From Chryseobacterium pennipullorum (GTDB lineage: Bacteria > Bacteroidota > Bacteroidia > Flavobacteriales > Weeksellaceae): 64,000 nucleotides of DNA. The translations under genes were made by a program, and so were the position numbers. Shown piece after piece: positions 20,888-30,309 of the stretch. Location of the stretch: contig NZ_QNVV01000012.1 of the NCBI RefSeq assembly GCF_003384725.1, forward strand, positions 1 through 64,000. The letters are read 5' to 3'. The notes below the pieces were generated by a model, which was not told the origin of the DNA, searched no databases, and saw only the letters and a list, made by a program, of their open reading frames with translations. The stretch's first letter is position 1; every line of letters starts with the position of its first letter.

Positions 20888-21027
20888 TGTTATAATTTTT
20901 TGATGTTCTGGTAGATAATTCTGGCTGCTGATGACAGAGCAGTCTTTTACCGGAGGCTAAAGTTATCCTTTTTATTCGATTGAAACCCCCGTATAATCAC
21001 GGTTTTACAATTGATTGTAAATAATAC

Positions 21028-21059
21028 TTGACAAAGGGGTGTTCAATGTCGTATATTTG
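21028..21059 (+). promoter_or_regulatory. Strong Bacteroidota-type promoter for queA
   Basis: TTG (21028-21030) followed by a 21-nt spacer and TATATTTG (21052-21059). Both elements match the Flavobacteriia consensus. The predicted leader before queA is about 50 nt. Confidence 0.7.
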
Positions 21060-21114
21060 CACTCCGAAAATTACACCTTGTAATTTCAATAATTTTTAAA
21101 CCGTAATTTAAAAA

Positions 21115-22164
21115 ATGAAAACATCAGATTTTAATTTTGATCTTCCTGCGGAATTATTGGCAGAACACCCATCAGAACACAGAGACGAGGCCAGATTGAT
21201 GGTGCTTGACAGAAAGACTGAAACAATCCAGCACAAGTTATTCAAAGATGTAGTAGATTATTTTGATGAGGAAGATTTGTTTATCTTCAACAACACTAAA
21301 GTTTTCCCTGCACGTCTTTACGGAAATAAAGAGAAAACAGGTGCTAAAATTGAAGTTTTCCTTTTAAGAGAGCTTGATAAAGAAACAAGAGTATGGGATG
21401 TACTGGTAGATCCGGCAAGAAAAATCAGAATTGGTAACAAATTATTCTTTACCGAAGATGAATCTTTGGTAGCAGAAGTTATCGACAATACCACTTCAAG
21501 AGGTAGAACATTAAGATTCTTATTCGATGGTTCTTATGAAGAATTCAGATCGAAATTAAAAGAATTGGGCGAAACACCGCTTCCAAAATATATCAAAAGA
21601 GCAGTAGAACCTGAAGATGCAGAAAGATACCAGACGATCTACGCCAAAGTGGAAGGTGCAGTGGCTGCTCCTACCGCAGGGCTTCACTTCTCCAAGCATT
21701 TGATGAAGAGATTGGAGATCAAAGGAATCAATTTTGCTGAAGTTACCCTTCACGTTGGCTTGGGAACATTCAACCCAATCGAGGTAGAAGACCTTTCTAA
21801 GCACAAAATGGAATCTGAAGAGATTATCATTGATGAGAAAAATGCAGCCATCATCAACAAAGCTGTAGAATCTCACAGAAGAGTTTGTGCAGTAGGAACA
21901 ACAACTATGAGAGCTCTGGAAACTTCTGTTTCTTCGAACAAAAAAATCTCCGCATTCAACGGATGGACTAATAAATTTATTTATCCGCCACACGATTTTG
22001 GAGTAGCAAATTCAATGATTACGAACTTCCACACCCCAAAATCAACATTACTGATGATGATTGCAGCATTTGCAGGAAGAGACTTCGTAATGCATGCTTA
22101 TGAAGAAGCCGTAAAAGAAAAATATAAATTCTACTCTTACGGTGATGCCATGTTAATTTTGTAA
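21115..22164 (+). CDS. queA: tRNA preQ1(34) S-adenosylmethionine ribosyltransferase-isomerase
   Basis: A 349-residue cytosolic enzyme that transfers and isomerises the ribosyl group of SAM to preQ1 in tRNA, giving epoxyqueuosine. The family-typical N-terminus ([17 protein letters not shown]), the internal [13 protein letters not shown] and the late [19 protein letters not shown] are all present, and length is normal. It is followed after 100 nt by rlmN. The gap holds an imperfect AT-rich inverted repeat (AATTTATAA...TTATAATTT). Assignment is secure. Confidence 0.97.
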   Translation: MKTSDFNFDLPAELLAEHPSEHRDEARLMVLDRKTETIQHKLFKDVVDYFDEEDLFIFNNTKVFPARLYGNKEKTGAKIEVFLLRELDKETRVWDVLVDPARKIRIGNKLFFTEDESLVAEVIDNTTSRGRTLRFLFDGSYEEFRSKLKELGETPLPKYIKRAVEPEDAERYQTIYAKVEGAVAAPTAGLHFSKHLMKRLEIKGINFAEVTLHVGLGTFNPIEVEDLSKHKMESEEIIIDEKNAAIINKAVESHRRVCAVGTTTMRALETSVSSNKKISAFNGWTNKFIYPPHDFGVANSMITNFHTPKSTLLMMIAAFAGRDFVMHAYEEAVKEKYKFYSYGDAMLIL

Positions 22165-22264
22165 TTAATTTTAAATTATAGATTATAAATTTTAGATTAA
22201 GTCCTAACCTTCGAAAGGGATTTTAATCTAAAATTTATAATTTAAAATCTATACTCAACCTATT

Positions 22265-23299
22265 TTGAAAGATATCCGTACATTATCACTGGACCAGCTT
22301 AAAGATTACTTTGTGTCTTTAGGAGAAAAACCGTTTCGTGCGAAACAGGTCTATGACTGGCTATGGAGTAAAAACCTCCATTCGATAGATGAAATGACGA
22401 ATCTTTCGAAACCCCTTCGTGAAAAAATTTCCGAAGAGTATACCATCAATCCTGTTTCCGTAGACTTACTTCAGAAAAGTTCGGACGGGACCATCAAAAA
22501 CGGAGTGAAGCTTCATGACGGCCTGCTCGTAGAATCTGTTCTCATTCCTACAGAGACAAGAACTACCGCGTGTGTCTCTTCACAGGTAGGATGCTCACTC
22601 AACTGCGAATTCTGCGCTACAGCCAAACTGAAAAGAATGAGAAATCTGGAAGTTGCTGAAATCGTAGATCAGGTGGCTCTTATCGACAGCCAAAGCAGAA
22701 TGTATTTTGAAAGGCCCCTTACCAATATTGTATTTATGGGAATGGGTGAGCCGATGATGAACTATAAAAACGTAGTAGAGGCCATCAGGAAGATTACTCA
22801 GCCGGAAGGATTGGGAATGTCTCCCAGAAGAATTACTGTTTCTACCTCCGGTATTCCCAAAATGATTAAAATGCTTGCAGATGACGAGCTGAGAGTGAAA
22901 CTGGCACTGTCCCTTCACTCTGCCATCGAAGCTAAGCGTAACGAGATCATGCCTTTCTCAGACAAATTTCCTTTGACGGATATTATGGAGGCCCTTCAGT
23001 ACTGGTACCAGAAGACCGGCTCTGTAATTACTTTCGAGTATTGTGTCTGGAAAGGAATCAATGACGGTGACGAAGACATCAAAGCCCTGATTAAATACTG
23101 CAAACAGGTTCCGTCTAAAGTGAACCTTATTCAATATAACCCAATTGGAGACGGGAAGTATGACCAATGCAACAAGCAGGCAGAAGAAAACTATATCAGG
23201 CAGCTTGAAAATGCAGGAATTACAGTAATGGTCAGAAGAAGCCGCGGGGGAGATATTGATGCCGCCTGTGGACAGCTGGCCAACAAAACGACAGATTAA
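22265..23299 (+). CDS. rlmN: 23S rRNA (adenine2503-C2)-methyltransferase, radical SAM
   Basis: A 344-residue radical SAM enzyme that methylates A2503 of 23S rRNA and A37 of some tRNAs. The cluster-binding C-x3-C-x2-C is Cys110, Cys114 and Cys117 (GCSLNCEFCATA). The catalytic Cys near the C-terminus lies in DAACGQL. The start is a TTG, since no ATG occurs in frame nearby and the conserved N-terminus begins MKDIRTLSL. It lies downstream of queA in the same direction. Confidence 0.96.
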   Translation: MKDIRTLSLDQLKDYFVSLGEKPFRAKQVYDWLWSKNLHSIDEMTNLSKPLREKISEEYTINPVSVDLLQKSSDGTIKNGVKLHDGLLVESVLIPTETRTTACVSSQVGCSLNCEFCATAKLKRMRNLEVAEIVDQVALIDSQSRMYFERPLTNIVFMGMGEPMMNYKNVVEAIRKITQPEGLGMSPRRITVSTSGIPKMIKMLADDELRVKLALSLHSAIEAKRNEIMPFSDKFPLTDIMEALQYWYQKTGSVITFEYCVWKGINDGDEDIKALIKYCKQVPSKVNLIQYNPIGDGKYDQCNKQAEENYIRQLENAGITVMVRRSRGGDIDAACGQLANKTTD

Positions 23300-23370
23300 A
23301 ATTTCCTTAAAAAAGGTTAAGATTTTCCCAACAACATTCCCTAAACTCCTACCTTTACACAAATTATTTT

Positions 23371-24324
23371 GTGATGATGGATTTTCTTATGAGTGAGGAC
23401 GGGCTGGAAAATGTATATGCATGGGCTGTTCCTCTGCACGCTACGGTTATTTTAGCTGAAATGATTTATAGCCATGTTTCAGAAGCGAAGCTGTATAGTG
23501 GTAAAGACCTTGTGACGAATGTTTATCTGGCATTGATGAATTTTGGTCTGGACCTTATCATGAAGGCATTTGCGATGGGAGTTATGTTTTTCTTTTACCA
23601 TCACAGGATTTTCTCCTGGGACCTTAGCATCTGGTATCTGCTGGTCTGCTTTATCATTACCGACTTTGCCTATTATGTACTACACTATGTAGATCATCGT
23701 TCCAGAGCATTCTGGGCAGTTCATATTACCCATCACAGCTCGGAATTCTTTAATCTTACCACTGGATTCAGAAGTCCGGTACTGCAGCCGCTTTACCGCT
23801 ACCTATACTTTTCACCCCTGGCCTTTTTAGGATTCAATCCATGGCATATTATGGTCGCTTATGCGATAGGACAGGTATATGGAACCTGGGTACATACCCA
23901 GACGGTGAAGAGCATGGGATTTTTGGAACATATCCTGGTAACTCCTTCACACCACCGGGTACACCATGCGTGTAATGTAAAATACCTGGACAAGAATATG
24001 GGAATGTGCCTTATTATCTGGGACAAAATATTCGGTACCTTTCAGAAGGAAGACCCCAATGTTCCTGTAAAATATGGCATATACCCCAAAATGCCGGATA
24101 ACAGACCGGATACTGTTCTTTTATACGAATGGAGAAAAATATGGAAAGACCTTAAACAGCCTGGATTAAAATTTACAGACAGAATTAATTATATTTTCAA
24201 TTCTCCGGGATGGAGACACGACGGAACCGGTAAGACGGTGAGACAATATCAGAAAGAGTATTTTGCAAAGCAGGCTAAAAAGAAACAAAAGCCGCAAAAT
24301 GAAAACAACCAGAAAATTGCTTAA
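23371..24324 (+). CDS. Sterol desaturase / fatty acid hydroxylase superfamily protein
   Basis: A 317-residue integral membrane di-iron oxygenase. Three to four hydrophobic segments precede the histidine boxes HYVDHRSRAFWAVHITHH (HxxxH...HxxHH) and PSHHRVHHACN. Members hydroxylate or desaturate lipids, carotenoids or sterol-like compounds. The open frame starts with GTG-ATG-ATG, and either ATG is equally likely as the real start. It follows rlmN by 71 nt and ends at a strong terminator. The substrate is not evident. Confidence 0.85.
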   Translation: MMMDFLMSEDGLENVYAWAVPLHATVILAEMIYSHVSEAKLYSGKDLVTNVYLALMNFGLDLIMKAFAMGVMFFFYHHRIFSWDLSIWYLLVCFIITDFAYYVLHYVDHRSRAFWAVHITHHSSEFFNLTTGFRSPVLQPLYRYLYFSPLAFLGFNPWHIMVAYAIGQVYGTWVHTQTVKSMGFLEHILVTPSHHRVHHACNVKYLDKNMGMCLIIWDKIFGTFQKEDPNVPVKYGIYPKMPDNRPDTVLLYEWRKIWKDLKQPGLKFTDRINYIFNSPGWRHDGTGKTVRQYQKEYFAKQAKKKQKPQNENNQKIA

Positions 24325-24355
24325 CACATAAGTTATTTTAATAAAAATCAATTCG

Positions 24356-24378
24356 AACGGGCCTTTGCCCGTTTTTTT
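24356..24378 (+). terminator. Rho-independent terminator
   Basis: AACGGGC (24356-24362), a CTTT loop, GCCCGTT (24367-24373) and a T-run. It closes the rlmN-desaturase stretch. Confidence 0.85.
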
Positions 24379-24497
24379 GTTTCGGACAGGCCGGATTGTA
24401 AAGCCCGTTAATAGCCATTCAACGCACAGTTTACGCATTCGATCAACACAACCCATCTCCAAAACTTCAGACTATCTATATAGAAATACACATCACC

Positions 24498-24527
24498 TTG
24501 TTATTACATCTTAAAACCTTATTTTTG
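24498..24527 (+). promoter_or_regulatory. Promoter directly abutting a start codon (leaderless candidate)
   Basis: TTG (24498-24500), 19-nt spacer, TATTTTTG (24520-24527), an exact TAnnTTTG match. The ATG of the next gene is at 24532, where transcription would begin. The mRNA would therefore have no leader. Confidence 0.6.
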
Positions 24528-24531
24528 CTTT

Positions 24532-25410
24532 ATGAAAAGAACACTTCTGCTACTGGCTTTTCTGGCCTTTCAAATCCTATTTTCTCAACAGGCAGATTTC
24601 CTGAAAATAAAGAAATATAAAATCAGCCATTTAGATCCCAAGATCCAGGAGACATCCGGATTGAATTTGTTCGATGGCAAATTATATACATTTAATGACA
24701 GTGGCAATGCTCCGGAGCTGTTTGAAATCAATAAAACATCAGGAGAAATAATAAGGACTTTAACGGTAAATGCAAAAAATACCGACTGGGAAGCTTTAAC
24801 GAATGATGGAACTCATTTTTACATCGGTGACTTCGGAAATAATGACGGAAGCAGAAGGCATCTGACTATCTATAAGGTTCCTTTTCAGGCAGACAGCCTG
24901 CAAAACAGTATGGTTAGAGAAATAAAATTTCATTATCCTGAGCAGACCGAGTACAAATCCACTTATTTTAATACAGATTATGACGCAGAAGCCATGGTAT
25001 ATACCAATGGAAAACTTCATCTTTTCACTAAAGAATGGGCTTCAAAGGCTACCGTACATTATGTGATTGATCCTGATTTAAGTGAAAAACAGGACGCTGT
25101 AAAAACGGAAACGTATCAAACTAATTTTATGGTAACTGACGCTGCTTATTTTGAGAAAAAACTTTATTTGGTGGGGTATACCAAGAAGACAGAAGTCTTT
25201 TTGGATGTCTTTACTGAAACTGAGCCCGGCCGGTTTTTCAATGAAGCGCCCAAACATTATTATCTTGGAAGTTCCCTGTCAATAGGGCAGATTGAAGGAG
25301 TTGCCGTAGACGAGACAGGAATTTATATCTCTGGGGAAAAGTTCAAATATCCATTAGGAAGTACCAAGCCGGCGCTTTATTTTGTTCCGAAAAAGCAACT
25401 CAGGGATTAA
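24532..25410 (+). CDS. Secreted propeller-like protein of unknown function
   Basis: A 292-residue protein with a signal peptide (MKRTLLLLAFLAFQILFSQQ). The mature part holds repeated beta segments of the kind GLNLFDGKLYTFNDSGNAPEL and GTHFYIGDFGNNDGSR, with a conserved NTDWEAL stretch. Such sequences are common in Bacteroidota and suggest a beta-propeller, but I know no established role. No sorting domain or lipobox is present, so it is probably periplasmic. The start lies only a few bases after the promoter. Confidence 0.7.
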   Translation: MKRTLLLLAFLAFQILFSQQADFLKIKKYKISHLDPKIQETSGLNLFDGKLYTFNDSGNAPELFEINKTSGEIIRTLTVNAKNTDWEALTNDGTHFYIGDFGNNDGSRRHLTIYKVPFQADSLQNSMVREIKFHYPEQTEYKSTYFNTDYDAEAMVYTNGKLHLFTKEWASKATVHYVIDPDLSEKQDAVKTETYQTNFMVTDAAYFEKKLYLVGYTKKTEVFLDVFTETEPGRFFNEAPKHYYLGSSLSIGQIEGVAVDETGIYISGEKFKYPLGSTKPALYFVPKKQLRD

Positions 25411-25483
25411 TTTTCTCCTGAAATTGACCGAAAAAAATTATCTTTGTGAGAATTAATATTTATTCACCCAGCATTCGCAGATT

Positions 25484-26461
25484 GTGGCAAACATTGTAGA
25501 AGAAATCAAACAACCGATCAACGAGGAAATGAAACTTTTCGAGCAGAAGTTTTATGAATCCATGCAGAGTAAAGTCCCTTTGTTAGATAAAGTAACCCGT
25601 TTTATCGTAACAACCAAAGGGAAGCAGATGCGTCCGATGTTTGTGTTTCTTTGTGCCAAACTGGTAGGGGATGTTACTGAAAAAACCTATCGTGGAGCTT
25701 CCATGATCGAGCTGATCCATACCGCTACTCTGGTACACGATGATGTGGTGGATGAAAGTTTCAAACGCCGTAATTTTTTCTCGATCAATGCGCTGTGGAA
25801 GAATAAAATTGCTGTTCTGGTAGGAGATTATCTTCTGTCAAAATCAGTACTGCTTTCTACAGACCATAAAGATTACGATCTGCTGGGCGTAATTTCAAGG
25901 ACGATCCGGGAAATGTCTGAAGGAGAACTTCTTCAGCTTGAGAAAGCAAGAAAACTCGATATTACCGAAGAGGTCTATTATGAGATCATTCGCCAGAAGA
26001 CCGCTACCCTGATTGCTGCCTGCTGCGAAATAGGAGTGCTTTCCAACAGTACAGATGAGGTGCTTGCTAAAAAAATGATGGACTTTGGAACCTACACGGG
26101 AATGGCATTTCAGATTAAAGATGACCTTTTCGATTATTTGAGCTCCAATGTCATCGGCAAACCGGTAGGTATTGATATCAAGGAGCAGAAAATGACGCTT
26201 CCTCTGATCCATACCCTTACAATGGCTGACGAAAAAGACCGGAAATACTATTTTACCACGATCAAACGTTATAATAACAATCCGAAAAAGGTAAAAGAGC
26301 TTATCGAGTTTGTGAAAAGTTCCGGCGGGTTAGAGTATGCGATTACCGTGATGAAAGATTTCCAGCAGAAAGCAAAGGATATCCTTAATGAATTTCCTGA
26401 TTCTGAAGCTAAAGCCTCACTGCATAGCATGCTGGATTACGTTATTGAGCGAAAATTTTAA
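25484..26461 (+). CDS. Polyprenyl diphosphate synthase (trans-isoprenyl, IspB-like)
   Basis: A 325-residue cytosolic enzyme that chains isopentenyl diphosphate units to make the long isoprenoid tail of menaquinone. The first aspartate-rich motif is DDVVD (86-90, in LVHDDVVDE), and the second is KDDLFDY with a preceding FQI. It starts with GTG, in line with the family N-terminus. It ends directly against the convergent membrane protein gene, with stop codons adjacent. Chain length cannot be fixed from sequence. Confidence 0.93.
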   Translation: MANIVEEIKQPINEEMKLFEQKFYESMQSKVPLLDKVTRFIVTTKGKQMRPMFVFLCAKLVGDVTEKTYRGASMIELIHTATLVHDDVVDESFKRRNFFSINALWKNKIAVLVGDYLLSKSVLLSTDHKDYDLLGVISRTIREMSEGELLQLEKARKLDITEEVYYEIIRQKTATLIAACCEIGVLSNSTDEVLAKKMMDFGTYTGMAFQIKDDLFDYLSSNVIGKPVGIDIKEQKMTLPLIHTLTMADEKDRKYYFTTIKRYNNNPKKVKELIEFVKSSGGLEYAITVMKDFQQKAKDILNEFPDSEAKASLHSMLDYVIERKF

Positions 26462-26755
26462 TTAAATTATTTTCAGGGTCACAATGACAACAGCCAGAAC
26501 TATACAAAATAAAGCGATTAAAAATAAATAATCCGCAATACCCTCAAACGTATATTCGCGCTTTTCTTTCTTCGTTCTGATAGCCAGGAAAGAAAAGAAG
26601 CAGCTGCATGCAAATAACAGGCAAGCGACACCTGCAAATTCATCTAAATAGGTATGGTGGCTCATTTTGGTGATTTTCAGCGAGGTGATGATAACCAGTG
26701 AAAACCCAAGAAGGTTGCTCGAAGCATTCAGGATATGTGGGGACTTTTTTTCCAT
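26462..26755 (-). CDS. Small integral membrane protein, unknown function
   Basis: A 97-residue protein starting at the second possible Met (MEKKSPHILNASSNLLG). The longer frame begins 10 codons upstream with less typical sequence. It has three hydrophobic segments (about residues 13-30, 38-58 and 73-95), with a basic loop (RTKKEKREY) between the second and third. It resembles small unassigned membrane proteins of Flavobacteriia. Its stop codon directly abuts that of the polyprenyl synthase on the other strand. Confidence 0.6.
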   Translation of the reverse strand: MEKKSPHILNASSNLLGFSLVIITSLKITKMSHHTYLDEFAGVACLLFACSCFFSFLAIRTKKEKREYTFEGIADYLFLIALFCIVLAVVIVTLKII

Positions 26756-26891
26756 ATTTACAATTTTTTTCAAAATAAAACACAATTTTTTTTATTATCA
26801 AATTTTTAAAAAAGATTATTAAAAATTAAAATTAATTTAAAAAGTGTATATTAGCAAAATACTTGAAGATTAAAAACTTTTTTACTTAGCT

Positions 26892-29324
26892 ATGCAAACA
26901 ACCTATATTGAAACACAGCAAATATCCTTTCAAGATTTTAAAAATCAAATGCTTGAAGATTACAGGTTAGGAAGGATCTCTCGTGAAATGTCTTATCTCG
27001 GAAGGAGAGAAGTACTCACAGGAAAAGCTAAATTCGGAATTTTTGGGGATGGTAAAGAACTTCCTCAGTTGGCAATGGCGAAAGTTTTCAGAAATGGAGA
27101 CTTCCGTTCAGGATATTACAGGGATCAGACTTTTGCATTAGCCGTAAATGCATTGACTGTGGAAAGCTTTTTTGCACAGATGTATGCAGATACCAATGTA
27201 GAAAGAGAGCCTGCTTCTGCCGGAAGACAAATGAACGGGCATTTTGCAACAAGAAGTTTAAATGAGGACGGAAGCTGGAAAGATCTTACCGCACAGAAAA
27301 ATATCTCTTCGGATATTTCTCCTACTGCAGGTCAGATGCCAAGACTGTTGGGATTGGCACAGGCATCCACTATTTATAAAAGTGTACAGTTTGAAGGATC
27401 AGAAAAATTCTCGAAAGAAGGGAATGAGATTGCTTTCGGAACCATTGGTGATGCCTCTACAGCGGAAGGCCACTTCTGGGAAACTTTAAATGCAGCTTGT
27501 GCGCTTCAGGTACCTATGATCGTTTCGATCTGGGATGACGGGTACGGAATTTCAGTACCTACAAAAAATCAGAGAGCAAAAGCAGATATCAGCGAAATGC
27601 TGAGTGGTTTTCAGAGAAAAGAAGACGAAAAACAGGGATGTGAGATTATTCAGGTAAAAGCATGGGATTATCCTGCATTATTGGATGCCTATGCCAAAGC
27701 GGAGCAATTTGCAAGAATGGAAAGCATTCCGGTGGTAGTGCATGTAGTAGATGTTACCCAGCCTCAGGGACACTCTACCTCAGGATCTCACGAAAGATAT
27801 AAGAATGAAGAGCGTCTGGCATGGGAAGCTGAATACGACGGCCTGGCGAAGTTCAAAGAGTGGATCTTGAATTACTCCATCGAAATTGAAGGAAAAGAAG
27901 AGGTGATCGCTACTGCTGAAGAACTGGATGCCATTGATGATGAAGCTAAAAAAATAGCAAAAGCAGGTCAGAAAAAAGCATGGGATAACTATCAGAATGC
28001 CATTACAGAACTCATTCAGTCGATCTTACCTTTAGTGGAAAACCTTAAAGGGCAGAATACAGAGATTGAAACGTACATCACTCAGTTTAATAAGTTGGTT
28101 TCAAAGGCCAAGAAGGATATATTCCAATTGGTCAGAAAAGCTTTACTAGCGACCAGAGGTACAGATTCTCCGGAAAGAAACCAGCTGATGCAGAAATACA
28201 ATGAAGTAGCTGCTGTAGAAAAAGACAACTATTCATCACACCTATATTCCCAGTCTCAGTGGAAAGCTGAAAACGTCAAAGAAATCAAACCGGTTTATTC
28301 CGACAGTTCTGAAGATGTGGACGGAAGAGTGGTGATCAGAAACAACTTTGATAAGATCTTCTCAAAATATCCTGAAACGCTGATCTTTGGTGAAGATACC
28401 GGAAATATCGGTGACGTTAACCAGGGATTGGAGGGAATGCAGGAAAAATACGGCGCATTGCGTATCGCCGATACAGGAATCCGTGAAGCGACCATTCTTG
28501 GACAGGGTATCGGGATGGCGATGAGAGGATTAAGACCGATCGCTGAAATTCAGTACTTAGATTATATTCTTTACTGTTTACAAGGAATGAGTGATGACCT
28601 GGCGACTGTACAATACAGAACAAAAGGAGGCCAGAAAGCCCCTTTAATCATAAGAACAAGAGGTCACAGGCTCGAAGGGATCTGGCATTCAGGTTCTCCT
28701 ATGGCAGGAATTCTGAATCTTTCAAAAGGTATTTTAGTGTTGGTACCAAGAAACCTGACCAAAGCTGCAGGATTCTATAATACAATGCTTCAGGCTGATG
28801 AGCCGGCGATCATTGTAGAATGTCTGAACGGATACAGACTGAAAGAAAAGCAGCCTGATAATTTAGGAGAATTCACCGTTCCTGTAGGTAAAATTGAAGT
28901 AACCAAAGAAGGTAAAGATGTTACTTTGGTGACTTATGGTTCTACATGGAGAATCGTAACGGAAGCGGCTAACGAATTGGAAAAGTTAGGAATTTCTGCA
29001 GAAGTGATCGATATTCAGTCGCTGATTCCTTTCGACTTATCTCATGAAATTGCTGAAAGCGTTAAAAAAACGAACAGACTGGTGGTGATAGACGAGGATG
29101 TGGAAGGCGGAACTACAGGGTTTATTTTACAGCAAATCCTTGAGAAGCAGAAAGCATTCAGATACCTGGATTCTGATCCGGTAACGATCTCTGCCAACGA
29201 TCACAGACCTGCCTATGCCAGTGATGGTGACTATTTCAGTAAGCCGTCCACAGATGACATGGTAGAAAAGATCTATGCAATGTTTAATGAAACCAATCCT
29301 CAGAAATATCCTGCGATATTCTAA
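26892..29324 (+). CDS. 2-oxoacid dehydrogenase E1 component, fused alpha and beta subunits
   Basis: An 810-residue thiamine diphosphate enzyme that decarboxylates a 2-oxoacid, most likely branched-chain (2-oxoisovalerate) or pyruvate, and passes the acyl group to E2 lipoamide. The alpha part (about 1-370) has the TPP motif GDASTAEGHFWETLNAA (from about residue 186). The beta part (about 480-810) begins with PETLIFGEDTGNIGDVNQG and ends with the swivel-domain sequence. Such fusions are standard in Flavobacteriia. The E3 partner could be the lpdA at 45 kb. The exact substrate is not decided. Confidence 0.92.
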   Translation: MQTTYIETQQISFQDFKNQMLEDYRLGRISREMSYLGRREVLTGKAKFGIFGDGKELPQLAMAKVFRNGDFRSGYYRDQTFALAVNALTVESFFAQMYADTNVEREPASAGRQMNGHFATRSLNEDGSWKDLTAQKNISSDISPTAGQMPRLLGLAQASTIYKSVQFEGSEKFSKEGNEIAFGTIGDASTAEGHFWETLNAACALQVPMIVSIWDDGYGISVPTKNQRAKADISEMLSGFQRKEDEKQGCEIIQVKAWDYPALLDAYAKAEQFARMESIPVVVHVVDVTQPQGHSTSGSHERYKNEERLAWEAEYDGLAKFKEWILNYSIEIEGKEEVIATAEELDAIDDEAKKIAKAGQKKAWDNYQNAITELIQSILPLVENLKGQNTEIETYITQFNKLVSKAKKDIFQLVRKALLATRGTDSPERNQLMQKYNEVAAVEKDNYSSHLYSQSQWKAENVKEIKPVYSDSSEDVDGRVVIRNNFDKIFSKYPETLIFGEDTGNIGDVNQGLEGMQEKYGALRIADTGIREATILGQGIGMAMRGLRPIAEIQYLDYILYCLQGMSDDLATVQYRTKGGQKAPLIIRTRGHRLEGIWHSGSPMAGILNLSKGILVLVPRNLTKAAGFYNTMLQADEPAIIVECLNGYRLKEKQPDNLGEFTVPVGKIEVTKEGKDVTLVTYGSTWRIVTEAANELEKLGISAEVIDIQSLIPFDLSHEIAESVKKTNRLVVIDEDVEGGTTGFILQQILEKQKAFRYLDSDPVTISANDHRPAYASDGDYFSKPSTDDMVEKIYAMFNETNPQKYPAIF

Positions 29325-29343
29325 TTGGGATTTTAGATAGATT

Positions 29344-29375
29344 AAAAACCGCTTCCTTTTGGGAGCGGTTTTTTT
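29344..29375 (+). terminator. Rho-independent terminator after the E1 gene
   Basis: AAACCGCTTCC, loop TTTT, GGGAGCGGTTT (one G-T pair), followed by a T-run. Confidence 0.9.
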
Positions 29376-29584
29376 GTTTAAAATTAGTATTTTTAGGAAT
29401 AATAGTTCTTCATGAAAAATATTCCAGAGCACATAACGAAAAGGCAAATTGATAGTCTTCCATTAATTCAAAATCATACATGTGGAAATTTGGCAATATG
29501 CTCATTTGATGGCAGCGATCCATTAGAATAGAAAAGTAAGATTATTTGAATTTTTGACATGCCGCTACTTACTACTTTTCTATG

Positions 29585-29795
29585 ACATAGGAGATCGGAG
29601 CGTTAAGAAAATAAATTCTGTGAACGTCAAGAAAATTCTACTGTTTGAAGTGCGGATAGAAATTGGAAAATAAATATACATTGCTACCGCACGAGTTTAG
29701 AATTTTTAGAGAACAGAATTAATTTTTAGTGAAGAGATCCAGGTCTTGAATTTTTGTTTCTTTTGTTTCAAGACAAAAGAAAAATACAAATGGAA
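29585..29795. repeat. Dispersed intergenic element, copy 2
   Basis: Shares ordered blocks with 13645-13895: GAGCGTTAA, CGAGTTT, AATTTTTAG, then CTTGAATTTTTGT and a hairpin. It lies beside the 3' end of a leftward gene between convergent genes, exactly as copy 1. Confidence 0.6.
29757..29782. terminator. Hairpin at the end of dispersed element copy 2
   Basis: TTTCTTTTGT (29757-29766), loop TTCAAG, ACAAAAGAAA (29773-29782), a perfect 10-bp stem. Loop and core match copy 1, while several stem pairs differ on both arms so that pairing is kept. Confidence 0.65.
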
Positions 29796-29803
29796 AAAAG
29801 CGA

Positions 29804-30187
29804 TCAAACATTGACCGCCTTTTTAGGTTCTTTTTTCTGAGCACTACAATCCTTATAAGGTATTCCACTCACCTGATATTTAGCCTCCCATTCTTCCAGC
29901 AGATAGAGAATAGGCAATAATGCCAGTCCCTTCTCTGTCAGTGAGTATTCAACCCTGGGTGGAAGTTCTTTAAATTCCTCACGAATGACCAGACCGTCAC
30001 TTTCCATTTCCCGCAGCTGATCGGTGAGTACCTTTCTGGAGATGACATTAATGCGCACAGCGAGCTCTCCGAAACGAAGTTTTCGATCCTTAATCACCAA
30101 TACGATAATCGGTTTCCATTTGCTTCCGAGGGCAGCCATGGCTTTCCCTAAAGGACAGCTGTATTGCATCAATTCATTCTTTTTCAT
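29804..30187 (-). CDS. HxlR-family winged-helix transcriptional regulator
   Basis: A 127-residue MarR/HxlR-type regulator. The family-typical CPLGKAMAALGSKWKPIIV opens the winged helix, and RKVLTDQLREMESDGLV is the recognition region. Cys11 sits at the position of the redox-sensing cysteine of YodB-type HxlR proteins, and another Cys lies near the C-terminus. It is divergent from an Old Yellow Enzyme gene, which suggests it senses quinones or electrophiles and represses that gene. The shared 122-nt region contains a GTTAC array that could be its operator. Confidence 0.88.
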   Translation of the reverse strand: MKKNELMQYSCPLGKAMAALGSKWKPIIVLVIKDRKLRFGELAVRINVISRKVLTDQLREMESDGLVIREEFKELPPRVEYSLTEKGLALLPILYLLEEWEAKYQVSGIPYKDCSAQKKEPKKAVNV

Positions 30188-30189
30188 AC

Positions 30190-30286
30190 GTTACTTTGAT
30201 GTTACTAATGTAAGTTACTGCGAAGTTACCACTATTTTTTTAATAAAAGATACAAAAACGAACTATTATTAGTTACTTTGTGTAAC
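30190..30286. promoter_or_regulatory. GTTAC repeat array, probable HxlR operator region
   Basis: GTTAC begins at 30190, 30201, 30214, 30225 and 30272, with an inverted GTAAC at 30282. The first four lie 11-13 nt apart, about one helical turn. TTAC-TAAT-GTAA (30202-30213) and GTTAC-N5-GTAAC (30272-30286) are inverted repeats of the kind used by dimeric winged-helix repressors. The second overlaps a TACTTTG sequence that may be the -7 element of the reductase. Confidence 0.55.
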
Positions 30287-30309
30287 AATTATAAAATACC
30301 AATTTAAAT

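Larger units (their letters stand above)
29376..29803. other. Convergent intergenic region carrying a dispersed element
   Basis: No gene is supported. The right half is copy 2 of the element seen at 13.6-13.9 kb. The left half holds nothing I recognise. Confidence 0.55.
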
